Assembly: GCA_021840785.1 (NCBI GenBank)
Contig: JAKBXD010000089.1
Coordinates: forward strand, 1 to 7,841
Origin: Pseudomonadota bacterium
GTDB taxonomy: Bacteria > Pseudomonadota > Gammaproteobacteria > Acidithiobacillales > Acidithiobacillaceae
DNA: 7,841 bases
Reading direction: 5' to 3'
Positions 1 through 6,640 of this stretch are shown here, in pieces. Positions within the stretch are counted from its first letter, which is position 1; each line of letters starts with the position of its first letter. The position numbers and the translations under genes were made by a program. The notes beneath the pieces were generated by a model, which saw nothing but the letters and a program-made list of their open reading frames with translations, did not search any database and had not been told where the DNA came from.

Positions 1-881
1 GTGATGATCGCAGTAGCCAGGAACGACCGCGGGGCTGGTGGGAGCGTTTTACCCAGTCCTTGCGTGGCAATGTGGAAGATCAGGATACCCTGCTGGAACT
101 GGTCCGTGAGGCGGGCGAACGACAGATTATCGATGCCGAAGCGGCGCGGATGGTGGATGGAATTTTCCGTATGGGCGAGCTCACGGTGCGGGATGTGATG
201 ATTCCTCGGCCACAGATGGAAGTGATTGAACTGGATATGCCTTTAGCAGAGATTGTCGCCCGGGTGTCCGAGGTGGGGCACTCGCGTTTCCCTGTGGTGG
301 GGAATGATCGCGATGATGTGCGTGGCATTCTCCTGGCCAAAGATCTGTTGCGGGGTTGTCGGGGTGATATGCCGACGCCGCGGCTGACGGAGTTACTCCG
401 TCCGGCGACTTTTATCCCTGAAAGCAAGCATCTGGATCATTTGCTTTACGAGTTCCGCACGGGTCGGCATCACATGGCCGTCGTGGTGGATGAGTACGGT
501 GGGGTCGCCGGGCTGATCACCATCGAGGATGTTCTGGAAATCATCGTCGGTGAAATTGAGGATGAATATGATATTGATGAGGATGTGATGATCGCGCCGC
601 GGGAGGATGGGGATTTCCTGGTAAATGCTTTGATTCCTCTGGAAGAGTTTAACGCACATTTTGTGGCACACCTGGCGGATGGGCATGCCGACACCCTCGG
701 TGGTTGGGTGGCTACGCGCTTGGGGCATGTGCCGCGTATGGGTGAAGTGATTGAAGAGGGGAATTTGCGCTTGGAGGTATTGCGAGCGGATCGTAAGCGG
801 GTGCAGATTTTGCGTGTGACGCCGCCACCGCCACCGCGTAGCGCATTTCTGCCGGAAACGGCGCCTCAAGAGAGCGCGTGA
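1..881 (+). CDS. corC: CorC/YbeX-type CBS-domain protein (5' end cut by the window)
   Basis: Soluble cytoplasmic protein of the CorC (YbeX) family, named for a role in Co/Mg efflux with CorA and also linked to ribosome biogenesis. The frame is open from base 3. The first in-window codons read DDRSSQERPRGWWERF, resembling the E. coli CorC N-terminus, which begins MSDD. The true start is therefore probably 4 bases outside the window, not the TTG at 60. About 292 residues lie in the window, matching the usual length near 292. In order: an N-terminal helical part; CBS domain 1 (about 183-353, with DVMIPR); CBS domain 2 (about 390-569, with VVDEYGG and GLITIEDVLE, then GEIEDEYD); and a C-terminal CorC_HlyC domain (about 612-824). 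There is no DUF21 membrane domain, as in short CorC proteins. A five-proline run lies at 822-836. The stop overlaps the lnt start, the usual ybeZ-ybeY-corC-lnt order. Family assignment is secure; the exact role is less so. Confidence 0.95.
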   Translation, partial: DDRSSQERPRGWWERFTQSLRGNVEDQDTLLELVREAGERQIIDAEAARMVDGIFRMGELTVRDVMIPRPQMEVIELDMPLAEIVARVSEVGHSRFPVVGNDRDDVRGILLAKDLLRGCRGDMPTPRLTELLRPATFIPESKHLDHLLYEFRTGRHHMAVVVDEYGGVAGLITIEDVLEIIVGEIEDEYDIDEDVMIAPREDGDFLVNALIPLEEFNAHFVAHLADGHADTLGGWVATRLGHVPRMGEVIEEGNLRLEVLRADRKRVQILRVTPPPPPRSAFLPETAPQESA

Positions 882-2431
882 AGGGTGGTGCACTGAAAAC
901 GCCGCACTTTCTTGTGCGGCTTCTGGCCGCGTTGATTTTGGGTGCGGCTTGGCCCTTGGCTTTTGCGCCCTTTGCTTTGTGGCCGCTGGCCATCGCCCTG
1001 CTTTTTGGCCTGTTTTGGCTGGCGAGCGCGGAGGAGCGTCCGCGCCGTGCGGCCGCTCTGGGTGCTGTTTTCGGTTTTGCGGCCTTTGCGGCGGGAACCA
1101 ACTGGATCGCCATTACCCTGCATAATTTTGCCAACATGGATTGGGCCTTGGCTGAAGGGGCCGTGGCTTTACTGGCGGCTTGTTGTGCCGTCTATCCGGC
1201 GCTGGCCTTATGGCTGACCACCCGCTTTTTTGTCGGCAATGCCCGGTTGCTGGCCCTGCCGGTGCTGTGGATTTTGGGGGAGTGGGCGCGGGCACGTCTT
1301 TTTACAGGCTTCCCCATGTTGGCGACGGGGTACACCCAGACCCATGCCTTCCTTGGCGGCCTTGCATCCTGGCTTGGCCAGTACGGGGTGGGGCTGGCAA
1401 CCGCCGGGGTGGCGGTTATTCTGGTTTATATGCTGCGACGGCGGCAGTCCCGCCCAGTGTTGATGGGAGGCGTCGCGGCGCTCCTCATGATTTACGGTGT
1501 AGCCATGGCGGCGGCATCCGTGTCGTTCACCCATCCCGCAGGCAAACTGCTGCGGGTGAGTCTGCTGCAGGGGAATGTTGCCATCACCGAAAAGTGGAAT
1601 GCGGGTAAAATCAGCGACATTTTGCATCACTACGTCGATCTGATCTTGCGGACACCGCCGAACACCCAATTGATCGTTTTGCCGGAAACAGCCTTCCCTG
1701 TTTTTCAGACGGAAATTCCGGGCTTGATCGCGCAATTGCAGCGGTGGTCAGCGATGCACCATAAAATCCTGCTCATCGGTGTCCCCGAGGATACAGGTCA
1801 CAAATATTACAATGCGGCCATGGAAATCGATGGTACGGCACCTTTGCGCTGGTATAGGAAAGAGCATCTGGTGCCTTTCGGAGAATACATCCCGATGCCA
1901 AGCCTGCTCACGTCGCTGGTGCATCATTTTTTACCGGGACTGGGGAGCTTTTCTTCCGGGCATGGGCCTTATGTTTTGCCCGTGGATGGACAGAAGGCCG
2001 GTATAACCATCTGTTATGAAGAGTCCTTCTCCCGGGATGTGCGCAAGGGTGTGGAAGAAGGTGCCACCTTTCTTCTGAATATCAGTGATTATGCCTGGTA
2101 CGGCCATAGCATCGCCGCGGCGCAGAGTCTGCAAATGGCGGCGATGCAGTCCTTGCAGGAGCAGAAACCCGATATTCGGGCGACCAACACCGGAATAACA
2201 GCCCTGATTTCGCCACGCGGGCAGGTGCGTGCGCAATTGCCGCAGTTTGTGGTGGGCACCCTGAATGAGGCCATACAGCCGATGGCGGGGGAAACGCCTT
2301 ACGGGCGCTGGGGCAGTCTCCCTTATCTGTTGTTGAGTTTGATCCTGTTGCTGATGGCCGTCCTCCTCAGTCGCCGGCGATCGTCATCTCGTCAACAAGA
2401 ATGGAGGGGCAGCCGGTATTGCCGTGGATGA
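878..2431 (+). CDS. lnt: Apolipoprotein N-acyltransferase
   Basis: Inner-membrane enzyme for the last step of lipoprotein maturation: it moves an acyl chain from a phospholipid to the N-terminal cysteine of diacylglyceryl apolipoprotein. Length is 517 aa, against about 512 in E. coli. The N-terminal half has about seven hydrophobic segments (residues 13-215), followed by a nitrilase-like periplasmic domain (about 225-465) and a last membrane helix (about 482-499). The expected catalytic triad is present: Glu270 in VLPET, Lys328 in YRKEHLVPFGE, and Cys379 in ITICYEE. The essential Trp (here Trp240), Glu336, Tyr380 and Glu381 are also present. The start is GTG at 878, overlapping the corC stop as GTGA, which implies translational coupling; a weak purine-rich AAGAGAG precedes it. 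Two oddities: the usual NDAWFG motif reads DYAWYG (residues 403-408), and the last 21 or so residues are encoded opposite the 3' end of pmbA. Confidence 0.95.
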   Translation: MKGGALKTPHFLVRLLAALILGAAWPLAFAPFALWPLAIALLFGLFWLASAEERPRRAAALGAVFGFAAFAAGTNWIAITLHNFANMDWALAEGAVALLAACCAVYPALALWLTTRFFVGNARLLALPVLWILGEWARARLFTGFPMLATGYTQTHAFLGGLASWLGQYGVGLATAGVAVILVYMLRRRQSRPVLMGGVAALLMIYGVAMAAASVSFTHPAGKLLRVSLLQGNVAITEKWNAGKISDILHHYVDLILRTPPNTQLIVLPETAFPVFQTEIPGLIAQLQRWSAMHHKILLIGVPEDTGHKYYNAAMEIDGTAPLRWYRKEHLVPFGEYIPMPSLLTSLVHHFLPGLGSFSSGHGPYVLPVDGQKAGITICYEESFSRDVRKGVEEGATFLLNISDYAWYGHSIAAAQSLQMAAMQSLQEQKPDIRATNTGITALISPRGQVRAQLPQFVVGTLNEAIQPMAGETPYGRWGSLPYLLLSLILLLMAVLLSRRRSSSRQQEWRGSRYCRG

Positions 2432-3713
2432 GCATATCGCTGCCCACCACACTCATGCCCTGGAACATGGCCTGCAAGGTGCTGGCGATGGTGATCTCTT
2501 CAACAGGATATTGAATTTCCCCGTGTTCGACCCAGAAGCCTGCTGCGCCCCGTGAGTAGTCGCCGGTAACCATGTTGATACCGAAGCCGATGAGCTCGGT
2601 AACCAGCAGGCCGCGTCCCATCTGGCGGAGCAGGTCCTCCAGAGAGGCGTCTCCGGGTCGCAGGGTGAGATTGTGGACGCCGCCGGCATTACCCGTGGTC
2701 TTCATGTTTAATTTGCGGGCGCTGTAGCTGTCGAGAATGTAACCTTCCAATACACCGTCGGCGATAATATCGCGGTTTCTGGTGGCGACGCCTTCGCCAT
2801 CGAAACTGCTGCTACCCAGTCCGCGTCGCCGTAACGGTTCTTCATAAATGCGGATGTGTTCCGGGAAGAGTCGCTTGCCGAGACTATCGACCAGGAAGGA
2901 GCTTTTGCGATACAGGCTGCCGCCGCTGATGGCGCTGGCGAGGTGGCCGATGACGCTGGAGGCGACCTGATTTTCGAAAAGCACCGGGGCCTTGGTAGTG
3001 GCTACCTTGCGGGCACCCAGTCGGCGCAGAGCCCGTTGTGCTGCTGTTTTGCCGATCGCTTCCGGAGTTGCCAAAGCATCCGCTGCGCGCGCCACATCAT
3101 ACCAGTAATCCCGCTGCATACCACCTTTGGTATCTTCGGCAATCACTGAACAGGACAGGCTGTGCCGCGAGGAACGGCTGCTGCCTATGAATCCCAGCGT
3201 ATTGCCGTAAACCGAGACTCCCTCGCCGGTGCCGAGACTGCCGCCCTCGGAGTTGTGAATACGCGAATCGCAGTCGCGGGCGGCAACCTCGCAGCGGCGT
3301 GCCAGTTCAGCGGCGGTATCGGCATCTATGGACCAAGGATGATAGAGGTCCAACTCCGGGAACTTTGTGGCAAACAGTGCGGGGTCGGCGAGCCCGGCAA
3401 AGGGGTCTGCTGCCGTATGCCGGGCAATGGTGAGTGCCGCAGAAACCGTCTCTGACAGCGCCTTGCGGGAGAAGTCAGAGGTAGAGGCGCTGCCTTTCGA
3501 CTGGCCCAGATAGACGGTCACCCCCAGCCCTTTGTCCTGATGATATTCAATAGACTCGACCTCCCCCAGCCGTACCGTTACCGATAAGCCTTTGCTGGTG
3601 CTGGCGGAAGCTTCTGCCGCACTGGCCCCCTGCTCGCGGGCAAGGTCCAGTATGTCATCAACAATCTGGGTCAGTATGCCGGTATCGAGGGTGGGGTGGG
3701 GGGCTTGGCTCAT
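2367..3713 (-). CDS. pmbA: TldE/PmbA subunit of the TldD/TldE metalloprotease
   Basis: Cytoplasmic member of the TldD/PmbA (peptidase U62) family. In E. coli, TldE pairs with TldD to form a protease that cleaves unfolded peptides, matures microcin B17 and degrades CcdA. Length is 448 aa, against about 450 in E. coli. Family signatures seen: an N-terminal domain with ESIEYHQDKGLGVTVYLG (residues 53-70); SSSFDGEGVATRNRDII (301-317); YILDSYSARKLNMKTTGNAGG (325-345); and a conserved C-terminus with GNTGCPSILVDEMTIAGD (431-448). The zinc-binding HExxxH of TldD is absent, which marks this as the TldE-type subunit; a tldD partner must lie elsewhere. The ATG at 3713 has only a weak GGGAAA upstream. 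The gene is divergent from the metal transporter operon and its 3' end overlaps lnt by 65 bp. No function in metal transport is implied by adjacency. Confidence 0.93.
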   Translation of the reverse strand: MSQAPHPTLDTGILTQIVDDILDLAREQGASAAEASASTSKGLSVTVRLGEVESIEYHQDKGLGVTVYLGQSKGSASTSDFSRKALSETVSAALTIARHTAADPFAGLADPALFATKFPELDLYHPWSIDADTAAELARRCEVAARDCDSRIHNSEGGSLGTGEGVSVYGNTLGFIGSSRSSRHSLSCSVIAEDTKGGMQRDYWYDVARAADALATPEAIGKTAAQRALRRLGARKVATTKAPVLFENQVASSVIGHLASAISGGSLYRKSSFLVDSLGKRLFPEHIRIYEEPLRRRGLGSSSFDGEGVATRNRDIIADGVLEGYILDSYSARKLNMKTTGNAGGVHNLTLRPGDASLEDLLRQMGRGLLVTELIGFGINMVTGDYSRGAAGFWVEHGEIQYPVEEITIASTLQAMFQGMSVVGSDMLIHGNTGCPSILVDEMTIAGD

Positions 3714-3756
3714 GAGGTATTTTCCCGCAGGTGATGGAGTTATCGCCTTATCTTAC

Positions 3757-3787
3757 CCCCAAGCTTCACGGCAGGGGAAGCTTGGGG
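3757..3787. repeat. Perfect inverted repeat: 11-bp stem, 9-nt loop
   Basis: CCCCAAGCTTC (3757-3767) pairs perfectly with GAAGCTTGGGG (3777-3787) around the loop ACGGCAGGG. It lies between the divergent pmbA and metal-transporter genes, 44 bases from the pmbA start and 45 bases before the -35 box. Neither strand has a T-run after it, so it is not a standard intrinsic terminator. It could be a regulator site, a structured pmbA 5' leader, a boundary element, or a dispersed extragenic palindrome. The structure is certain from the sequence; the role is unknown. Confidence 0.75.
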
Positions 3788-3831
3788 CCAGGTTGAGTGG
3801 AGGCGCGTCACTTTCTCGTGCGTTTTCACGC

Positions 3832-3860
3832 TTGACAATGACGTGTTGTTTCACTAGATT
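3832..3860 (+). promoter_or_regulatory. Sigma70-type promoter of the metal ABC transporter operon
   Basis: A perfect -35 TTGACA (3832-3837), a 17-nt spacer, and a -10 TAGATT (3855-3860; 4 of 6 matches to TATAAT). Predicted transcription start is near 3867. This implies a leader of about 130 nt if translation starts at 3997, about 100 nt from 3970, or about 65 nt from 3931. It is the only strong promoter-like sequence before the four-gene operon. A perfect palindrome covers the predicted start. Confidence 0.72.
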
Positions 3861-3874
3861 GCAACAATGTTGCA
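3860..3874. promoter_or_regulatory. Candidate metal-repressor operator (15-bp palindrome)
   Basis: TGCAACA-A-TGTTGCA is a perfect 7+1+7 inverted repeat. Its first base is the last base of the -10 box and its centre is the predicted transcription start. A further TGTTG half-site lies within the spacer at 3844-3848. Placement is classic for a repressor that blocks RNA polymerase. Metal uptake operons of this type are commonly controlled by Zur, MntR or Fur. The half-site does not match the classic enterobacterial Zur or Fur boxes that I know, so the regulator's identity is an inference. Confidence 0.6.
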
Positions 3875-3996
3875 TTACAAAGATTGGTGTCTGTCTGCTG
3901 GTTGTGGCAGTGGACTCCGAGGGTTTGCCCGTGATTCCGTTTAACCACCAGAAGGCCTTGGTCTGTTCAATGCCTAACCATTGCTTACGAAGCCGG

Positions 3997-4890
3997 ATGC
4001 TTGCTCGGTTGCCACGGATCGCTTTATTTGTTGGGCTGGGTATGGCGCAGATGGCTACCGCAGCGACGATTTATGCGGTGGGCGTAGAAAATGAGTATGC
4101 CGATGTGATCGGCCAGATCGGCGGGGGCTATGTCACCGTCAACACCATCGAAAGCAATCCTAATACCGACCCCCATACTTTTGAAGCCAGCCCTGCTGTG
4201 GCCCGTGAAATCGCTGGGGCGCAGATTGTGGTTCGTAATGGCGTGGGCTACGATGGCTGGGCCAAAAAGATTCTAGCGTCCAACCCTAATCCCAAGCGCA
4301 AGGTGATTGTGGTTCGGGAGTTGCTCCGCCTGCCGGAAAGCACCAAAAACCCCCACCTCTGGTATAAACCGGAGACTATGCCTGCAGTCGCCCTGGCGGT
4401 TGCCCGAAGCCTGACGGAGCTGGATCCGGGTCATGCTGCTTATTTTGCCGCCAATGTGCGCAAGTTTGATACCTCTCTGCAGCCCTGGCATCTGGCTATC
4501 GCCAGTTTCAAGGCCCAGTTCGGTGGCACGCCGGTAGCGGTGACCGAGCCTGTTGCAAACTATCTGTTGCAGGCTGCCGGATGCGATATCAAAACACCTT
4601 GGAATTTGCAGGCCGCCGTTATGAATGGTACCGACCCTGCGCCGCAGGACGTGAGCATCCAGGATCGGCTCATCAAACAGCATAGCATAAAAATATTCGT
4701 TTATAATAAGCAAGTTACTGATTCGTTGACGAATTCTTTTCTGAGCAAGGCGAAAGCAGAGAAGATCCCCGTGGTCGGTGTCTATGAAACCATGCCGACG
4801 GGCGATAGTTATCAGTCCTGGATGCTGACGGAAACCAATGCCCTGCGTAACGCCGTGGAACGTGGCACTTTGACGACTGTGCCGAAGTAG
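3997..4890 (+). CDS. Metal-ion ABC transporter, periplasmic binding protein (ZnuA/TroA/PsaA family)
   Basis: Periplasmic solute-binding protein of the PF01297-type family that delivers a divalent metal (Mn, Fe or Zn) to the permeases encoded downstream. From ATG 3997 it is 297 aa. A Sec signal peptide is clear: n-region MLARLPR, hydrophobic core IALFVGLGM, cleavage likely after ATA at residue 22. No lipobox is seen. Likely metal ligands are His60 (DPHTFE), His120 (NPHLWY), Glu184 (VTEPVANYL) and Asp270 (GDSYQSWM). His-His-Glu-Asp is the PsaA/Mn-type pattern; ZnuA has a third His, and its His-rich loop is missing here. Start choice: 3997 gives the cleanest signal peptide with a nearby GAAG. 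ATG 3970 is possible. GTG 3931 has a better-spaced GAGGG (3919-3923) but gives a long n-region. First gene of the operon, with its own promoter. Confidence 0.9.
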   Translation: MLARLPRIALFVGLGMAQMATAATIYAVGVENEYADVIGQIGGGYVTVNTIESNPNTDPHTFEASPAVAREIAGAQIVVRNGVGYDGWAKKILASNPNPKRKVIVVRELLRLPESTKNPHLWYKPETMPAVALAVARSLTELDPGHAAYFAANVRKFDTSLQPWHLAIASFKAQFGGTPVAVTEPVANYLLQAAGCDIKTPWNLQAAVMNGTDPAPQDVSIQDRLIKQHSIKIFVYNKQVTDSLTNSFLSKAKAEKIPVVGVYETMPTGDSYQSWMLTETNALRNAVERGTLTTVPK

Positions 4891-4902
4891 CCCGTGTTGG
4901 CC

Positions 4903-5727
4903 ATGTCCGATCCGATACTTTCGGTCGCTCATCTCTCGGTAGATTTGGGTGGCCGCAGCATTTTGCGGGATGTCAGTTTTGACCTTTATCCTGGCCAGCT
5001 CTGCGCCCTGATCGGTGAGAATGGGGCAGGCAAAACAACCCTGCTGCGTAGCCTACTGGGCCTGACGGCGCAGCGCTCTGGGCAGGTTCTGATTGATGGC
5101 GCACCGACGGATCAGCGCCGCGCCCTGGTGGGCTATGTGCCACAGAAAATTGCCCTTGATCCGGACATTCCCCTGCGGACCCGTGATTTGGTGCAGTTGG
5201 GGCTGGATGGGCATCGCCTTGGTCTGCCGTTGTTTTCCGGTCGCAAGAAAGCCCTGGTAGATCAAGCACTGTACGCGGTCGGAGCTGAGGCCTTTGCCGA
5301 TCAGCGGGTAGGAGAACTCTCTGGTGGTCAGCAACAGCGGGCGGTGATTGCCCATGCTTTGGTGCGTCAGCCGCGCCTGCTGATTCTCGATGAACCTCTG
5401 GCCAATCTGGATTTTGGCAGTGCCAACGCACTGGTGGCACTGCTTGGTACGTTGACCCACATCCAGCACATTGCCGTGCTGGTGACGGCTCACGATATGA
5501 ATCCTCTGCTGCCGGTGATGGATCGCCTGGTCTATCTGGTGGGTGGACAGGCCGCTACTGGGAGCGTGGATGAGGTGGTGCGGCCTGAAGTGTTGGGTAA
5601 GCTCTATGGTCACCCGGTAACGGTATTGCGACATGGGCGGCGGATACTCGTGCTACCCGATGTCGCCGCTGAAGATGCCGAGGCGTGCACGGCAGCGCAT
5701 ATGTCGCATCCGGAAAAGGCCGATTAA
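4903..5727 (+). CDS. Metal-ion ABC transporter, ATP-binding protein (ZnuC/TroB/SitB-like)
   Basis: Cytoplasmic ATPase that powers metal import through the two downstream permeases. About 274 aa from ATG 4903. All ABC motifs are intact: Walker A GENGAGKTT (38-46), Q-loop VPQ (Gln81), signature LSGGQ (139-143), Walker B LLILDEP (159-165), D-loop ANLD (167-170) and H-loop TAHD (His197). The length and the conserved tail LYGHPVTVLRHG fit the ZnuC/MntB-type group. It starts 12 nt after the binding-protein stop. An in-frame GTG at 4894 lies 6 nt after a GAAG and could be the real start, adding three residues; ATG 4903 is preferred because MSDPILSV is a typical beginning, but it has no clear ribosome binding site. 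The last 20 or so residues (AEDAEACTAAHMSHPEKAD) look unconserved. Substrate cannot be read from this subunit. Confidence 0.93.
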   Translation: MSDPILSVAHLSVDLGGRSILRDVSFDLYPGQLCALIGENGAGKTTLLRSLLGLTAQRSGQVLIDGAPTDQRRALVGYVPQKIALDPDIPLRTRDLVQLGLDGHRLGLPLFSGRKKALVDQALYAVGAEAFADQRVGELSGGQQQRAVIAHALVRQPRLLILDEPLANLDFGSANALVALLGTLTHIQHIAVLVTAHDMNPLLPVMDRLVYLVGGQAATGSVDEVVRPEVLGKLYGHPVTVLRHGRRILVLPDVAAEDAEACTAAHMSHPEKAD

Positions 5728-5731
5728 CGCC

Positions 5732-6637
5732 ATGTGGAATCTTTGGATGCTTTTTGGGAATTCCGGTTTCTTCGGCAGTGAGCCGGTGCAAACCGCGCTG
5801 ATCGTAGGGACTTGCGCAGCGTTGGTCAGCGCACTGATCGGGATGTTTACCGTATTACGCGGTAATGCCTTTGCTGGGCATGCCCTGGCCGATGTGAGCA
5901 GCGCCGGAGGGGCGGCTTCCCTCCTGCTGGGCGTCAGTCCCTTGCTGGGTTTTCTGGGTATGGCCTGGATTGCGGCTTTCGGGATGGAATTTCTGGGGGT
6001 ACGCAAGGTACGGGAGCGCGATCTTGCCACGGGTATTGTTCTGGGGGCAGGGTTGGGTCTATCGGCGCTTTTACTCTATCTGGATGTGACCACTACCAGC
6101 ACTACGGGTGCAGCGGTATCGGTGATGTTTGGCTCCATGTTTGCGATTCCCCGGAGTCTTGTCGGTCCTGCGTTGATGGCCTCCGCTGCGGTGTTTTTAC
6201 TCGCTGGTCTGCTCTACCGGCCTATGCTGCTGACGGCGGTGGACCCTGATCTGGCGGCAGCACGGGGTATTTCCCCGCGTTGGATCGGTTTGCTGCAACT
6301 GCTGACTCTGGGGCTGGCGGTGGCGGTCTGTGCCCTGGCCATCGGCGCGGTGCTGGCGACGGCTTTGCTCATCGGTCCGGCGGGTGCGGCGATTCGCCTG
6401 AGCAGACGCCCTGCGCAGGCGATATTCTGGGCTAGTGTTATCGGTTTGACGGCAGTCTGGGGTGGTATCTGGATGGCCTATGAAAGTTACTATTGGTTTT
6501 CCGGTAATGCCTGGCCAGTGAGTTTTTTTGTGGTGACGCTGGTATTTCTGTTTTATCTGGTGGCGGTGCTGGTGGCTAGGGTGACGGGCTTGTCGGCGCG
6601 TCCGAAACCGGTCATCTGGCCGCACTGCGAAGCATAA
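5732..6637 (+). CDS. Metal-ion ABC transporter permease 1 (ABC-3 family)
   Basis: Integral inner-membrane permease of the ZnuB/TroC/SitC (ABC-3) family, 301 aa. Hydrophobic segments cover most of the protein, about eight in all. Family motifs: RGNAFAGHALADVSSAGGAA (43-62), which holds the conserved His in the ion path; DPDLAAARGIS (171-181), the likely coupling region that contacts the ATPase; and GAVLATALLIGPAGAAIRLS (205-224). The ATG at 5732 is 4 nt after the ATPase stop and is preceded by GGAAAAGG with a rather long spacing (12 nt). A longer in-frame extension back to 5633 would overlap the ATPase gene and encodes Arg-rich, non-family sequence, so it was not used. It probably forms a heterodimer with permease 2, as proposed for TroC/TroD and SitC/SitD. 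Confidence 0.92.
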   Translation: MWNLWMLFGNSGFFGSEPVQTALIVGTCAALVSALIGMFTVLRGNAFAGHALADVSSAGGAASLLLGVSPLLGFLGMAWIAAFGMEFLGVRKVRERDLATGIVLGAGLGLSALLLYLDVTTTSTTGAAVSVMFGSMFAIPRSLVGPALMASAAVFLLAGLLYRPMLLTAVDPDLAAARGISPRWIGLLQLLTLGLAVAVCALAIGAVLATALLIGPAGAAIRLSRRPAQAIFWASVIGLTAVWGGIWMAYESYYWFSGNAWPVSFFVVTLVFLFYLVAVLVARVTGLSARPKPVIWPHCEA

Positions 6638-6640
6638 GAC

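Noticed and set aside
393..893. Minus-strand open frame (166 codons) opposite corC
   Set aside because: Shadow frame of CorC; no family features.
1208..1735. Minus-strand open frame (175 codons) opposite lnt
   Set aside because: Shadow frame; the plus strand carries intact Lnt catalytic residues.
2371..2380. TCGCCGGCGA palindrome near the end of lnt as a terminator stem
   Set aside because: Only 5-bp arms with no loop and no T-run; it lies inside both coding sequences.
3867..3944. Possible 25-codon leader peptide starting at the ATG inside the palindrome
   Set aside because: It starts at the predicted transcript start with no ribosome binding site, and its sequence suggests no attenuation role.
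3592..3996. Upstream in-frame extension of the binding-protein gene, overlapping the pmbA 5' end
   Set aside because: The extension crosses the promoter and palindrome, overlaps pmbA, and precedes a normal signal peptide.
3867..3996. Metal riboswitch in the leader of the transporter operon
   Set aside because: Only weak local pairing was found by eye, and no conserved elements of the manganese (yybP-ykoY) or other known metal riboswitches.
4273..4932. Long minus-strand open frame (219 codons) opposite the binding-protein gene
   Set aside because: Antisense shadow of a well-supported gene; no recognisable motifs and an unlikely composition.
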